Assembly: GCA_039679375.1 (NCBI GenBank)
Contig: JBDKVA010000150.1
Location: forward strand, 1-43,169
Origin: JBDKVA01 sp039679375
GTDB taxonomy: Bacteria; Bacillota; Clostridia; Acetivibrionales; DTU013
Reading direction: 5' to 3'
Length of the DNA stretch: 43,169 nucleotides
A program made the translations under genes and the position numbers. Below, one piece after another: positions 7,870-15,903 of the stretch. Within the stretch, counting starts at the first letter, position 1; every line of letters starts with the position of its first letter. The notes beneath the pieces were generated by a model. The model saw only the letters and a program-made list of their open reading frames with translations. It had not been told where the DNA came from and did not search any database.

Positions 7870-9186
7870 ATGCGGCAAACCCTAAGAAATAATAAAAACA
7901 GAGCGGATATATTACTGGCAGCCATATTCATACTTTTTGCAGCCGCCACTTTATTGAAACATTTATACAAGGAAAGCTTCTTTGCCGGCTTGCTGGCATT
8001 TACGTTTGAAGCCGCACTGGTAGGCGGCATCGCAGACTGGTTTGCAGTCACGGCACTTTTTAAAAAACCGCTGGGCTTTTCATGGCATACTGCAATCATT
8101 CCAAACAACAGGGATAAAATCGTTAAATCCATTACCGATTTGGTAAGCAATGAACTTCTAAGTACAGAAGCGATCACTGCCAAACTGACTTCCACTAGCC
8201 TCATGGATACAATGTCCGATGAACTTCTTGACACAATTTACCATACATTGCTTGGCAGCAAATTTGAAGATATCCTGGGCAACAGAACTGCTGGGCTCGA
8301 TATATCAAAGCTTGCAGGAACGCTGGATCAATTTATAAGGCAGGAGTTGAAAAAGGAAAGCATATCCTCTGAAATCCGTTCCTTCCTGTTACAATTTTTT
8401 GAGGATGGAAAACATGAAATCTGGCTATCCAAGCTAATTGAAAAATTTAAAGAAATAATAAAAAAGGATACCACCCGGGAACGGATATATAAAATACTCA
8501 GGGAACAAGAGCGCAATAATGAAACCAACACCGGGGCCGGCTCGTTTTTTGTAAAGATCATACTGAGCGTGTCCAGAGGCAGCAAACATAATAATCTTTT
8601 CAGTATTGCCGAGGTACTGCAAGTTGAATTACTTGATGTTCTCGATGAGATCGGCAATCCAGCCGGCCCTTTGTTTTCAGATCTTGCGGAAAAATCGTCC
8701 GACCTTCTGAAACATCTCGATGCGGATCAGAACCTGCTGGATTTGCTGCAAACATTGAAAAACGGAATGTTGGAGCATCTGGATCTTCTTGAAGTATTAC
8801 AGCAGTTGCTTCATTCCGCAGCGGAATCCGAAAACAGAAGACGGGAAGCAGCCCAATGGCTGGCAGATAATGTTGAACATTACCGCGCCAGACTTAAAAA
8901 TGACGAAAAAATAAAAGCTTCCACCGAAGAAATGCTAAAAACGATCATTCAGAAGATAATCATCAGAGAACATCACCTCATCGGCGAAATCACTAAGGAA
9001 ACATTGAATTCCTTCTCAAACGAAAGGCTTGCGGATTTTATTAACGATAAGGTCGGCGACGACCTGCAGTGGATCCGCGTCAATGGTTGCATTGTAGGAG
9101 CAGTAGCCGGAATCATCATTTACCTGTTCACTCATCTGCTTTACAGCCCATATATTCTGCCGCTGCTGCAAAATAACATACGGTAA
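7870..9186 (+). CDS. DUF445 family membrane protein, second of a tandem pair
   Basis: This 438-aa paralogue of the preceding gene carries the same hallmark, VGGIADWFAVTALFKKPLGF and HTAIIPNNRDKIV, after an N-terminal hydrophobic hairpin. It also ends in a matching membrane segment, DLQWIRVNGCIVGAVAGIIIYLFTHLL. The two proteins align end to end by eye but are clearly diverged, so the duplication is old. An in-frame ATG at 7825 exists, but GGAGG lies 6 bases before the ATG at 7870, which removes a 15-residue tail unlike the family. The function is unknown. It is convergent with the WG-repeat lipoprotein gene, with 59 bp between the stops and no obvious terminator hairpin. Confidence 0.87.
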   Translation: MRQTLRNNKNRADILLAAIFILFAAATLLKHLYKESFFAGLLAFTFEAALVGGIADWFAVTALFKKPLGFSWHTAIIPNNRDKIVKSITDLVSNELLSTEAITAKLTSTSLMDTMSDELLDTIYHTLLGSKFEDILGNRTAGLDISKLAGTLDQFIRQELKKESISSEIRSFLLQFFEDGKHEIWLSKLIEKFKEIIKKDTTRERIYKILREQERNNETNTGAGSFFVKIILSVSRGSKHNNLFSIAEVLQVELLDVLDEIGNPAGPLFSDLAEKSSDLLKHLDADQNLLDLLQTLKNGMLEHLDLLEVLQQLLHSAAESENRRREAAQWLADNVEHYRARLKNDEKIKASTEEMLKTIIQKIIIREHHLIGEITKETLNSFSNERLADFINDKVGDDLQWIRVNGCIVGAVAGIIIYLFTHLLYSPYILPLLQNNIR

Positions 9187-9245
9187 GCCTGCAGCAACGT
9201 TTTTACCTCTATCATTGCGGGTGCAGCACAGCAGTTTCTCACGGC

Positions 9246-11156
9246 TTAATGAAATGAAAGCCAAAAGTTTCCCTTTTTATCTATTATGTCCGATATCTCC
9301 GTATACGGCACGGAAAACGTCGGGAAGCCGGCCGCATAAGGCGCTATTTCGTATGGATAAAAATAAAGCATCAGCGCATCCTCTGTCAGGTAAAAGGACT
9401 GATCCGGCTTGATTCCTTTGTAGTTGTCCGGCCATATGCCCATTTCCTCCCCTTTTTCTTTGATCTGTTCTTCCACGATCCCGCTCAAAACTTCTGTATA
9501 ATTGCTTCCGTCTTTAAATAGATCTTCAAGCTGATAGAAGACTCCCGTTTTTGTATCCACATGCACGTATTCCATGATCGGCATCCCATGAGCCGCACCG
9601 AACGGATAATCATAGCCCGATTCCCGAAGCACCAGCAAATTCTTTTTATTGAGTCCTATATCGAAATTTCCCTCATAGTGATAGTCGAGATTATCTGCCG
9701 GCTTGATCGACGGATCTGTCCACATGCTGCGGAGCCTGCCATTTACCATTTCTTCGATTTTAAGGCTTTCCATGCCGCCAAGCACAGGGTAATACACAAT
9801 ATAATCCCTGTTGGGCTTGAATTTTGCCTCGCTTACCTTTATGCCTCTTTTCAGGATAATAGCGGCAGACGGCCTGTATACCGTCCCGCCCTGCCTGTTC
9901 ATATAATATGGTCTCTTGTCAATATCCGCATAAACAAGGCTGTCAAGCAGTTCCAAAACGCCTGTTCCTTCAACCACAGGAAGATTTTCTACCTTCCTGC
10001 CCGTTTTATCTATGAAAAAAGTGTTCGTCCGGTCGTAAACCGAGGCAATTCCATTTTTGAAGCGTTCCATTCCGTAAAATACGAAATCCGTCAATATCGA
10101 TCCGTCCTGCGCAGCCAAAGCATACCTGGATCCGGCAAAAATATTATCCGCATCGTTTGCCACGCCCAGTGCAGCCAAACCATCACTAAGCTGTAAAATA
10201 TCATTGTATTGCGGTTTTATTAGAAACCTCCCTTTCTTGTCGATCAGAGCGAACCGATTCACCGCATAGCTGTCCGAGGCATTCACCACTGCCGTTCCAT
10301 CCGTAAAATCCTGTACAGACAAAAATGCCGGAGCTATGGCCACTTCGCCCTTTGAATTCAAATACCCGTACTTTCCACCCTGTTCCGTTGTAAATGCAAT
10401 CATTCCGTCCGATATGTCCATCACAAACCAGTACTCCATTTTTTTAAGCACTGCCCCATCCTTACCGATCAGTGCGTAACTATTACCGGGATATCTGACT
10501 ACAGCTCTGTCCTTCTCAAACTCACCTGCATACTGATATGCCGGTTCAATAACGGTATGGCCTGTTTCGTCAAGATACCCGTACAGGATCGTACCGTCCT
10601 GCCTTTGTGTATAATACGCAGCCCTGCTGCTGTGATAATCGCCTATGTAAGGGAACACTTCCGAAAGGATTTTACCGTTTTCATCAATTACCAAAAAGCC
10701 GCTTTCGTTCTGAGCAATGGCAAGTCCCTCATGGAAGTCGCGTATGTTCAGGTAGGAAGGCTCAACGACATATTTTCCTGCTTTGTTGATCAGGCCGACC
10801 TTTTCACCTGTGCCTGCCACAGCCAGACCATTGGATTGAAACATAGAAGCCTGTGTGAATACCGGTGTCAGCATAAACCTTCCCGCCGTATTGATATAGC
10901 CCCATTTCCGGTCACTCAGATAGCTTACCTGTGCAGGGTACAGCTGTGTTGACTCTTCGCCGTTTTGCCGATCACGGGATTCATTCTGCTTTACGCCATT
11001 TGGCAAATCCTTTGCAGATATTACTGAATTATTTTGCGTATTGCCCTGTATCCCCGGAGCCTCCGTTTTATTCCTTATCGCCTGTGAACCGCATGACACG
11101 GACAACAGCATTATTACAGCCGCAATAATGGATACCGCTATTCTCTTCTGTTTCAT
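9246..11156 (-). CDS. WG-repeat lipoprotein with C-terminal DUF3298 (RsiV-like) domain
   Basis: The protein (636 aa) opens with a lipoprotein signal peptide ending LLSVSC, so it is anchored outside the membrane. Residues about 70-380 hold around eight WG-type beta repeats, for example KWGYINTAGRFMLTPVF, KVGLINKAGKYVVEPSY, LYGYLDETGHTVIEPAY and KYGYLNSKGEVAIAPAF. The C-terminus (DYHYEGNFDIGL to GNFWLSFH) resembles DUF3298, the extracellular fold of RsiV, with its FFxT-like PTFSVPYTEI ending. Binding of an extracellular ligand is inferred and no enzyme motif is seen. A TTG at 11177 is in frame, but the ATG at 11156, preceded by GGAAGG and CGGAA, fits the signal peptide better. Confidence 0.88.
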   Translation of the reverse strand: MKQKRIAVSIIAAVIMLLSVSCGSQAIRNKTEAPGIQGNTQNNSVISAKDLPNGVKQNESRDRQNGEESTQLYPAQVSYLSDRKWGYINTAGRFMLTPVFTQASMFQSNGLAVAGTGEKVGLINKAGKYVVEPSYLNIRDFHEGLAIAQNESGFLVIDENGKILSEVFPYIGDYHSSRAAYYTQRQDGTILYGYLDETGHTVIEPAYQYAGEFEKDRAVVRYPGNSYALIGKDGAVLKKMEYWFVMDISDGMIAFTTEQGGKYGYLNSKGEVAIAPAFLSVQDFTDGTAVVNASDSYAVNRFALIDKKGRFLIKPQYNDILQLSDGLAALGVANDADNIFAGSRYALAAQDGSILTDFVFYGMERFKNGIASVYDRTNTFFIDKTGRKVENLPVVEGTGVLELLDSLVYADIDKRPYYMNRQGGTVYRPSAAIILKRGIKVSEAKFKPNRDYIVYYPVLGGMESLKIEEMVNGRLRSMWTDPSIKPADNLDYHYEGNFDIGLNKKNLLVLRESGYDYPFGAAHGMPIMEYVHVDTKTGVFYQLEDLFKDGSNYTEVLSGIVEEQIKEKGEEMGIWPDNYKGIKPDQSFYLTEDALMLYFYPYEIAPYAAGFPTFSVPYTEISDIIDKKGNFWLSFH

Positions 11157-11325
11157 ATCATTTCCGACCTTCCGCAAAAACTTCTTTTATATTGAATCAA
11201 CTGATTTTCCTGGCAAATGGCCTTGCAAACAGCAGTGATTCTGCGATGTTTGCGAAGACAGATGTTTAGAAAATTTCACAACGATGCAACTATTTAATAA
11301 ATATATTTTAAACTACTATTTATGC

Positions 11326-11331
11326 TATAAT
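11326..11331 (+). promoter_or_regulatory. Extended -10 promoter of the PHP-domain gene
   Basis: The sequence TATGCTATAAT holds a perfect TATAAT (11326-11331) with TG one base upstream, an extended -10 element. It lies about 45 bp before the ATG at 11378 within an AT-rich stretch. No good -35 box is evident at 17 bp, which is common for extended -10 promoters. Confidence 0.5.
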
Positions 11332-11377
11332 ATTAAAAAAACTTTAAGATAAACAAAATCGTCAAAAAGGACTAATT

Positions 11378-12049
11378 ATGAATACGTATAAATATGAAAC
11401 ACATCTGCACACGGATGAAACAAGCCCCTGTGGAAGAGTAAAAGCGGCAGACGCAGTCCGGATCTACCACGCTGCAGGCTATACCGGAATTATCGTAACA
11501 GATCACTACTACGGTGGTTTTTTTAAAATGCATCCGCTAATGAGTTGGGAAAAAAAAATAAGCCTGTATCTCGACGGTTATCAAAAAGCATTCGCGGAAG
11601 GCCAGAGGCTTGGACTGGATGTTCACCTCGGCATGGAGATCCGATTTGATGAAAACGGAAATGATTATCTGGTCTATGGCTTCGACACGGAATTTCTCCG
11701 CAAACATAAAAATTTATACAGACTGAGCCTGAAAGAATTCAGGGAGCTTACGGCTAATAAGGGAATCGTTGTTGTCCAGGCACATCCCTTCAGGGTAAAT
11801 ATGACTCCCGCACCGCCGGCCCTTCTTGACGGTGTGGAAATTTACAACGGCAATCCCAGGCATGATTCCTCCAATCATCTGGCAGAGCAATATGCCCGTG
11901 AGAATGGCTTGAAAATGCTGTCAGGATCGGATTTTCACCAGCCGCAGGATGCAGCAAGAGGCGGGGTCGTCGTAAGCAGCAGGATCAAACCGGGAGGCTT
12001 TGCTGAAGTATTTATGCAAAACGGGATCGCAGGCTATATAAAAGCATAG
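11378..12049 (+). CDS. PHP-domain metal-dependent phosphoesterase
   Basis: The 223-aa protein is a stand-alone PHP domain. The metal ligands are visible in order: HLHTDE (residues 9-14), VTDHYYGGFF, the Glu in GMEIRFDENG, VVQAHPFR and SGSDFHQPQDAARGG. PHP proteins hydrolyse phosphoesters with a tri-metal centre; this small form resembles the family that includes histidinol phosphatases and YciV/RNase AM-like enzymes, so the substrate is not defined. The ATG at 11378 is preceded by AAAAGGA. It is divergent from the WG-repeat lipoprotein and followed by the pspC-like gene at about 80 bp. Confidence 0.87.
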   Translation: MNTYKYETHLHTDETSPCGRVKAADAVRIYHAAGYTGIIVTDHYYGGFFKMHPLMSWEKKISLYLDGYQKAFAEGQRLGLDVHLGMEIRFDENGNDYLVYGFDTEFLRKHKNLYRLSLKEFRELTANKGIVVVQAHPFRVNMTPAPPALLDGVEIYNGNPRHDSSNHLAEQYARENGLKMLSGSDFHQPQDAARGGVVVSSRIKPGGFAEVFMQNGIAGYIKA

Positions 12050-12130
12050 GAAAAGTTAAAATAATCAGACATGGCATTGCTATTCCCGTATCTTTATATG
12101 TAAATTATAAATAACGAGGAGTGCATGAAA

Positions 12131-12337
12131 ATGGATAAAAGATTATTTCTGTCAGATACAAATAAAAAAATCGGCGGTGTTTGCGGAGGTTTAGGAGAGT
12201 ATTTCGGCATTGACCCTACTATTATAAGGATTTTGTGGTTCCTCTCCATTTTCCTTGATGGAGTTGGCCTTCTGGCATATTTCATAGCATGGATCGTGAT
12301 GCCCAGACGCAGCAATTGCAAAAATAACAATTGGTAG
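12131..12337 (+). CDS. PspC-domain membrane protein
   Basis: This 68-aa protein is a complete PspC domain: KKIGGVCGGLGEYFGIDPT followed by a single membrane segment (IIRILWFLSIFLDGVGLLAYFIAWIVMPRR). PspC proteins are associated with envelope-stress responses in bacteria, and short stand-alone forms are common in Firmicutes. An ATG two codons upstream (12125) is also in frame, but GAGGAG (12116-12121) is 9 bases from 12131 and only 3 from 12125, and family proteins begin close to 12131. It is followed by two tiny membrane-protein genes on the same strand, which may share its transcript. Confidence 0.88.
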   Translation: MDKRLFLSDTNKKIGGVCGGLGEYFGIDPTIIRILWFLSIFLDGVGLLAYFIAWIVMPRRSNCKNNNW

Positions 12338-12413
12338 CGGGCAATATATTTGTAACCCATTAACATAATTTGAATATGATAAATTAGCAGAATTATGAAA
12401 GGTGGGTTATCGC

Positions 12414-12545
12414 ATGTCAGAAGAAAGAGGTGGCGGTATTTTAGGTAATATCTTCCGTGGAGACTGCGCGATCTTGTTCTTTATCCTGGTATTCCTTTGC
12501 CTGTTTACAGGCTTCGGTCATTGCTGCGATGGAATTAAGGGCTAA
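12414..12545 (+). CDS. Small Cys-rich membrane peptide, 43 aa
   Basis: The ATG at 12414 is preceded by AAAGGTGG at about 8 bases and opens a 43-codon gene ending in TAA. The peptide has a short charged Gly-rich head (MSEERGGGILGNIFRGD), one hydrophobic helix (CAILFFILVFLCLFTGFG) and a HCCDGIKG tail, with four cysteines in all. I do not recognise a named family, but small single-pass peptides of this layout are common in clostridia. It lies between pspC and a second similar small gene. Support comes from the ribosome site and the pairing with its neighbour. Confidence 0.68.
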   Translation: MSEERGGGILGNIFRGDCAILFFILVFLCLFTGFGHCCDGIKG

Positions 12546-12595
12546 TCGGCTACAGAACAACAATTCGGTTATTTAGTAAGGCTGGAGTGATAAGT

Positions 12596-12721
12596 ATGGC
12601 TGAAACAACTGAAGACAGAGGATTATTTTTTGGAAGTAGCTTTATCTGGATAATAGTTATAATCATTGTTATAATCTGTTTGCTTCCATTATTTACTACC
12701 TCTTGTGGCTGCAAGCGCTAG
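12596..12721 (+). CDS. Small Cys-rich membrane peptide, 41 aa
   Basis: The ATG at 12596 has GGAG 8 bases upstream and opens 41 codons ending in TAG. The layout mirrors the preceding gene: an acidic head (MAETTEDRGLFFGSSF), one long hydrophobic helix (IWIIVIIIVIICLLPLF) and a short Cys-rich basic tail (TTSCGCKR). The two genes are 50 bp apart on the same strand, both after pspC, and a perfect hairpin lies 49 bp downstream. The function is unknown. Confidence 0.66.
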   Translation: MAETTEDRGLFFGSSFIWIIVIIIVIICLLPLFTTSCGCKR

Positions 12722-12763
12722 GAAGAAAATATGAATGCCACAGTTTCGCGTTCTTGCAACGTA

Positions 12764-12889
12764 TTAATCAAAATTGAAGGGACATCGAGTCCCTTCAATT
12801 TTTGAGCAAAACTTCGCTATGCTCCATTAATCAAAATCCAAGGGGTATCGAGCCCCGTTGATTTTGGAGCAAGACTCCGCTATACTCCA
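12764..12889. repeat. Two tandem copies of a ~63-bp hairpin-bearing unit
   Basis: The unit starting TTAATCAAAAT and ending GCTCCA or ACTCCA occurs at 12764-12826 and again at 12828-12889. Both copies keep the core loop TATCGAG/CATCGAG flanked by GGG(G)/CCC(C) arms, followed by GAGCAA-A/G-ACTTCGCTATGCTCC or its variant. The first stem is perfect; the second is imperfect with bulges. A third, more diverged inverted repeat (AATCAAATT ... AATTTGATT, about 12891-12929) follows directly. No coding potential is seen. Confidence 0.6.
12770..12802 (+). terminator. Perfect 14-bp hairpin, probable terminator of the small-gene cluster
   Basis: AAAATTGAAGGGAC (12770-12783) pairs perfectly with GTCCCTTCAATTTT (12789-12802) around the loop ATCGA, and a short T run follows (12798-12803). 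Position and shape fit an intrinsic terminator for the small membrane-peptide genes, although the lower stem is A/T rich. It is also the first unit of a tandem repeat. Confidence 0.6.
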
Positions 12890-12949
12890 TAATCAAATTA
12901 CAATACATATTATGTAATCCAATTTGATTCTGCTACAATTCTTTTGCTA

Positions 12950-12991
12950 CGCCAGGAGTCCGCACGAAAACTAATGTATGCAGATTTTCCG
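12950..12991. repeat. Solo end of the MITE-like element
   Basis: From AGGAGTC at 12954, 37 of 40 bases match the left end of the full 174-bp element at 32287-32460, including the string CTAATGTATGCAGATTTTC. The similarity stops after about 12992, so only one terminal segment is present. It lies in the gap before the 47-aa gene. Confidence 0.6.
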
Positions 12992-13105
12992 GTACCTCTG
13001 ATAGCAGTTCGATATAGTACATGCAAACCACAATAACGCTTATGTTTACATAAAGTTCAACTTTTTATGCCATTATGCATATATTATTAAAAAGAGGTGA
13101 ATTTC

Positions 13106-13249
13106 ATGACCTATAGAGAATTACTCGAAAAATGCAAGAATAATTCAGGGTGCCTTGCCACAAGAGAACAAAAGGAATCCGAAGCAAAAATGAAATATCA
13201 GTTATGGGTCGCCAGATCAAATGAAGAATACAGGAACAAGGAGAAGTAA
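13106..13249 (+). CDS. Small soluble protein, 47 aa
   Basis: The ATG at 13106 follows AGAGGTG at a good distance and opens 47 codons ending in TAA. The peptide is hydrophilic and probably helical, with Lys/Glu-rich segments (EQKESEAKMKYQLWVARSNEEYRNKEK) and two cysteines. I do not recognise a family. A compact hairpin 8 bases after the stop supports a real transcript end. It stands alone between the repeat-rich gap and the glycosyltransferase-like gene. Confidence 0.6.
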   Translation: MTYRELLEKCKNNSGCLATREQKESEAKMKYQLWVARSNEEYRNKEK

Positions 13250-13257
13250 AATTAAGT

Positions 13258-13275
13258 TGCCCCAGTAATGGGGCA
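13258..13275 (+). terminator. Hairpin after the 47-aa gene
   Basis: TGCCCCA and TGGGGCA pair perfectly over 7 bp around the loop GTAA, 8 bases after the stop codon. The downstream sequence is A/T rich rather than a clean T run, so termination is likely but not certain. Confidence 0.5.
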
Positions 13276-13389
13276 TACTTATTATAAATTATAAATTTTT
13301 ATGCATAGATCCATGTATTTATCTTCCTTATTTCAATAGATTCTGGTAAAATGATTACAGAAAATCAAGACCAAATTCGGAGGCATTAT

Positions 13390-14706
13390 ATGGTGGACAG
13401 CAGAGCCTGGATTATTTCCGCTAACATGGGCCTTGGTCATCAAAGGGCTACTTACCCTCTAAAGGATATAGCATACGATGGAATACAATTGTTCGGCGAA
13501 AACCAGATGAGCCAGGCAAGCGAAAGAAGGTTATGGGGAATTTTTCGGAATTCCTATGAAACACTTTCCAGGATCAGGCAGCTGCCGCTCATCGGACCAA
13601 AAATGTTCAGTTTTCTCGAAAAGATACAAAACATCACTCCCTATTACCCGTTCCGTGATCAGTCCAGGCCTTCCCTGCAGGTGAAATCGTTATATTCACT
13701 TATCGGGCGTGGAATGGGCAATGGAATCAGCAAGAAGCTTTGTTTAAAGAAACTGCCTGTCATTACGTCCTTTTATGCCGCCGCAATGGCCGCAGAACGT
13801 CTCACAGACCTACCGGTCTACTGCATCATATGTGATGCGGATATTAACAGGGTCTGGGTAGCGGAAAAGCCACGTGAAAGCAGGATCGTTTATTTTGCGC
13901 CCTGTGGCAATGCCATGCGCCGTCTGAAGGAATACGGAGTGCCGGATGAGCGCATTTTCCTCACCGGATTTCCGCTGCCGATGGAAAATATTGGTGAAAG
14001 CAATATGAATATCCTGCGCCGCGATCTTGCCAAAAGGTTGATACGCCTTGATCCTACCAAACGTTTCAGGACAATCCACGGAGAAGAGGTAAAGCATTAT
14101 CTTGGAGAATACTGGAACCCGGAGGCTGAAGATTCTATTTTGACATTGACCTATGCAGTCGGGGGGGCAGGCGCACAGGTCGAAATAGCAGAGGGACTGC
14201 TTACAAGCCTTGCAACGCCGATCAGAAATGGGAGGATCAGACTGAACCTTGTAGCGGCACACAGGAAAGAAGTAAAGCTATACTTCGATAAACTGCTGAA
14301 AAAGGAATGTCTGGGTTCGACAAACTGTGTCAGGATCGTTTACAGTGAAGATAAGGAATCATATTTCCGCGAGTTCAACGAAATACTCCATGAAACGGAC
14401 ATCCTCTGGACAAAACCATCCGAGTTGGTTTTTTATTGCGGACTTGGGATACCCATCGTCATCGCTCCGCCAATAGGGCCGCATGAGGTCCTTAACCAGC
14501 GTTGGCTCAGAGATCTTGGCGCCGGTCTTCACCAGTCGGATCCTCAATACTGCAGGGAATGGATCAATGATTATCTTTATGACGGGAAGCTTTCGCTGGC
14601 TGCCTGGGATGGCTTCCTTTACGCTAGAAAGCTGGGAGCAAGGAAGATCATCGACGTGCTCAATGCGGGAACAATGGAGCGGTTTTACAACCCATTGCTT
14701 CGCTAG
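13390..14706 (+). CDS. GT-B-fold glycosyltransferase-like protein (MGDG synthase/MurG-like)
   Basis: The 438-aa soluble protein starts with a strand and the loop ISANMGLGHQRAT (residues about 9-21), which resembles the S-x-G-x-GH-x-x-A motif of diacylglycerol glycosyltransferases and MurG. The C-terminal half contains LTYAVGGAGAQVEIA and TKPSELVFYCGLGIPIVIAPPIGPHEVLNQRWL, reminiscent of the nucleotide-sugar-binding E/P-rich loop of GT-B enzymes. The donor and acceptor are unknown; a lipid acceptor is inferred from the resemblance and from neighbouring lipid-type genes. GGAGG lies 6 bases before the ATG at 13390, preferred over an in-frame ATG at 13351. Its TAG stop lies inside a short repeat related to the MITE end. 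Confidence 0.6.
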   Translation: MVDSRAWIISANMGLGHQRATYPLKDIAYDGIQLFGENQMSQASERRLWGIFRNSYETLSRIRQLPLIGPKMFSFLEKIQNITPYYPFRDQSRPSLQVKSLYSLIGRGMGNGISKKLCLKKLPVITSFYAAAMAAERLTDLPVYCIICDADINRVWVAEKPRESRIVYFAPCGNAMRRLKEYGVPDERIFLTGFPLPMENIGESNMNILRRDLAKRLIRLDPTKRFRTIHGEEVKHYLGEYWNPEAEDSILTLTYAVGGAGAQVEIAEGLLTSLATPIRNGRIRLNLVAAHRKEVKLYFDKLLKKECLGSTNCVRIVYSEDKESYFREFNEILHETDILWTKPSELVFYCGLGIPIVIAPPIGPHEVLNQRWLRDLGAGLHQSDPQYCREWINDYLYDGKLSLAAWDGFLYARKLGARKIIDVLNAGTMERFYNPLLR

Positions 14707-14732
14707 GAGTCTGCCCGGAAACTCCCAGCCTG
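14703..14732. repeat. Short MITE-end relic overlapping a stop codon
   Basis: From CTAGGAGTCTGCCCG, 21 of the first 22 bases match the reverse complement of the right end of the element at 32287-32460, and the match then decays. The TAG stop of the glycosyltransferase-like gene (14704-14706) is part of it. Only the outermost part of the element is present. Confidence 0.5.
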
Positions 14733-14744
14733 TTTCCACCCCTG

Positions 14745-15605
14745 TCAGCCTCTATACATTTTTGAAACGACATATGCTTCAAGTGCTCTAGGCACAAACC
14801 TTTTCATGAAAACAAGCAGCTTGTACTGCAATCCCACAGCTACACATAGCGGTGGATTTTTACGATTTATGATTTTCTCTGCAACTTTTGCAACAACGAT
14901 CGGATCAGGCCCGCTTGACTCATCCCGTTCCATCACGGCGATGGATTTTTTACTATATTTTGCATATGCCGAACTGTCTCCCCCTGCCTTCACAAACACA
15001 CGGCTCCCTGTGAAGCCTGTCTTCGTATCACCCGGTTCAATCAACGCTACTTTGATGCCGAAAGGCCTCAATTCATTACGGAGTGAACCGCTCATCCCTT
15101 CAATGGCTGCTTTGCTTGCGACATACATGGATTGATATGGGATCGGAAATACGGCTCCAACTGAGGAAATATTGATGATCAATCCCCGGCCATGCTTCCT
15201 CATGGAAGGAAGTACCTGTCTGACGACCCGGTGCATACCGAAAAAGTTCGTATCAAACTGCATGAAAGCTTCCTGCGGCGAAGTGTCTTCCACGGAACCG
15301 GCGATCCCCATGCCTGCATTATTTATAACAATACCCAATTCGCCTTCCGCCTCCAGCACCTTATCTACAGCAGTTTTTACCGATTCTTCGCTGCGAACGT
15401 CAAGCTGAATCATTCTTAGGAAACCACCTGATGTATTCGAAGCAGCAGCCCAGCCTGAAGCACCGGCGCCAATCGCGTCTTCCGGGATCTTTCTGGAAGT
15501 GCCATATACCTTGTAGCCCTTTTGCACCAGATACTCCGCAATTGATTTCCCTATGCCTGAAGAAGCGCCCGTCACCAACACGACATTGCCATAATATTTA
15601 TTCAT
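14745..15605 (-). CDS. Short-chain dehydrogenase/reductase (SDR)
   Basis: This is a 286-aa classical SDR. The cofactor loop is VLVTGASSGIGKSIA (residues about 8-22), NNAGMG follows, and the catalytic Ser-Tyr-Lys appear in ISSVGAVFPIPYQSMYVASKAAIEG. After the active site, IKVALIEPGDTKTGF is typical. The C-terminal extension (ending FVPRALEAYVVSKMYRG) is hydrophobic/basic and could touch a membrane, as in lipid-acting SDRs. The substrate is unknown; 3-ketoacyl or 3-ketosphinganine-like reduction is one possibility given the divergent alpha-oxoamine synthase. GGGGG is 5 bases before the ATG at 15605. The 39 bp to the converging glycosyltransferase gene are mostly taken by the MITE-end relic. Confidence 0.88.
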   Translation of the reverse strand: MNKYYGNVVLVTGASSGIGKSIAEYLVQKGYKVYGTSRKIPEDAIGAGASGWAAASNTSGGFLRMIQLDVRSEESVKTAVDKVLEAEGELGIVINNAGMGIAGSVEDTSPQEAFMQFDTNFFGMHRVVRQVLPSMRKHGRGLIINISSVGAVFPIPYQSMYVASKAAIEGMSGSLRNELRPFGIKVALIEPGDTKTGFTGSRVFVKAGGDSSAYAKYSKKSIAVMERDESSGPDPIVVAKVAEKIINRKNPPLCVAVGLQYKLLVFMKRFVPRALEAYVVSKMYRG

Positions 15606-15903
15606 ATGTACCCCCAATTATGACCGGGAATATTCTCTACGTCCTGACTGCATAGCCGGGAATGCCCTGTCTGTTATTTTTATAAACTCCATACTATTCT
15701 ACCACAGTGCAGACATTTAGCCAAATATATTGAATGAACTAAATCATCAGTCAGGAATTATCAGATGATGACTGCTGCCATTTCCCATATTTCATAGCTC
15801 TTCCGCTTGTGATATGTACTTATTCCATATTGTGTGATAAAATAAATCAAGCTCGAATAGATATTCAATATTTACTCATATAAAGAAGGGGAGATTGCTA
15901 AAA

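Larger units (their letters stand above)
12722..13105. other. Repeat-rich non-coding gap of about 380 bp
   Basis: No credible gene lies between the 41-aa gene and the 47-aa gene. The stretch holds the tandem hairpin units (12764-12889), an A/T-rich inverted repeat (about 12891-12929) and a solo end of the MITE-like element (12950-12991). Just upstream of the 47-aa gene is AT-rich sequence that could carry a promoter, but no strong -10/-35 pair is evident. Confidence 0.6.

Noticed and set aside
9561..10196. A 211-codon plus-strand frame
   Set aside because: It is a shadow of the WG-repeat lipoprotein gene, whose repeats are unmistakable.
12722..13105. Integron attC-like sites in the hairpin repeats
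   Set aside because: No integrase, no cassette genes and no conserved attC core ends are seen; the units are in direct tandem.
13810..14262. A 150-codon minus-strand frame
   Set aside because: It is antisense to the glycosyltransferase-like gene, has no ribosome site and has an atypical composition.
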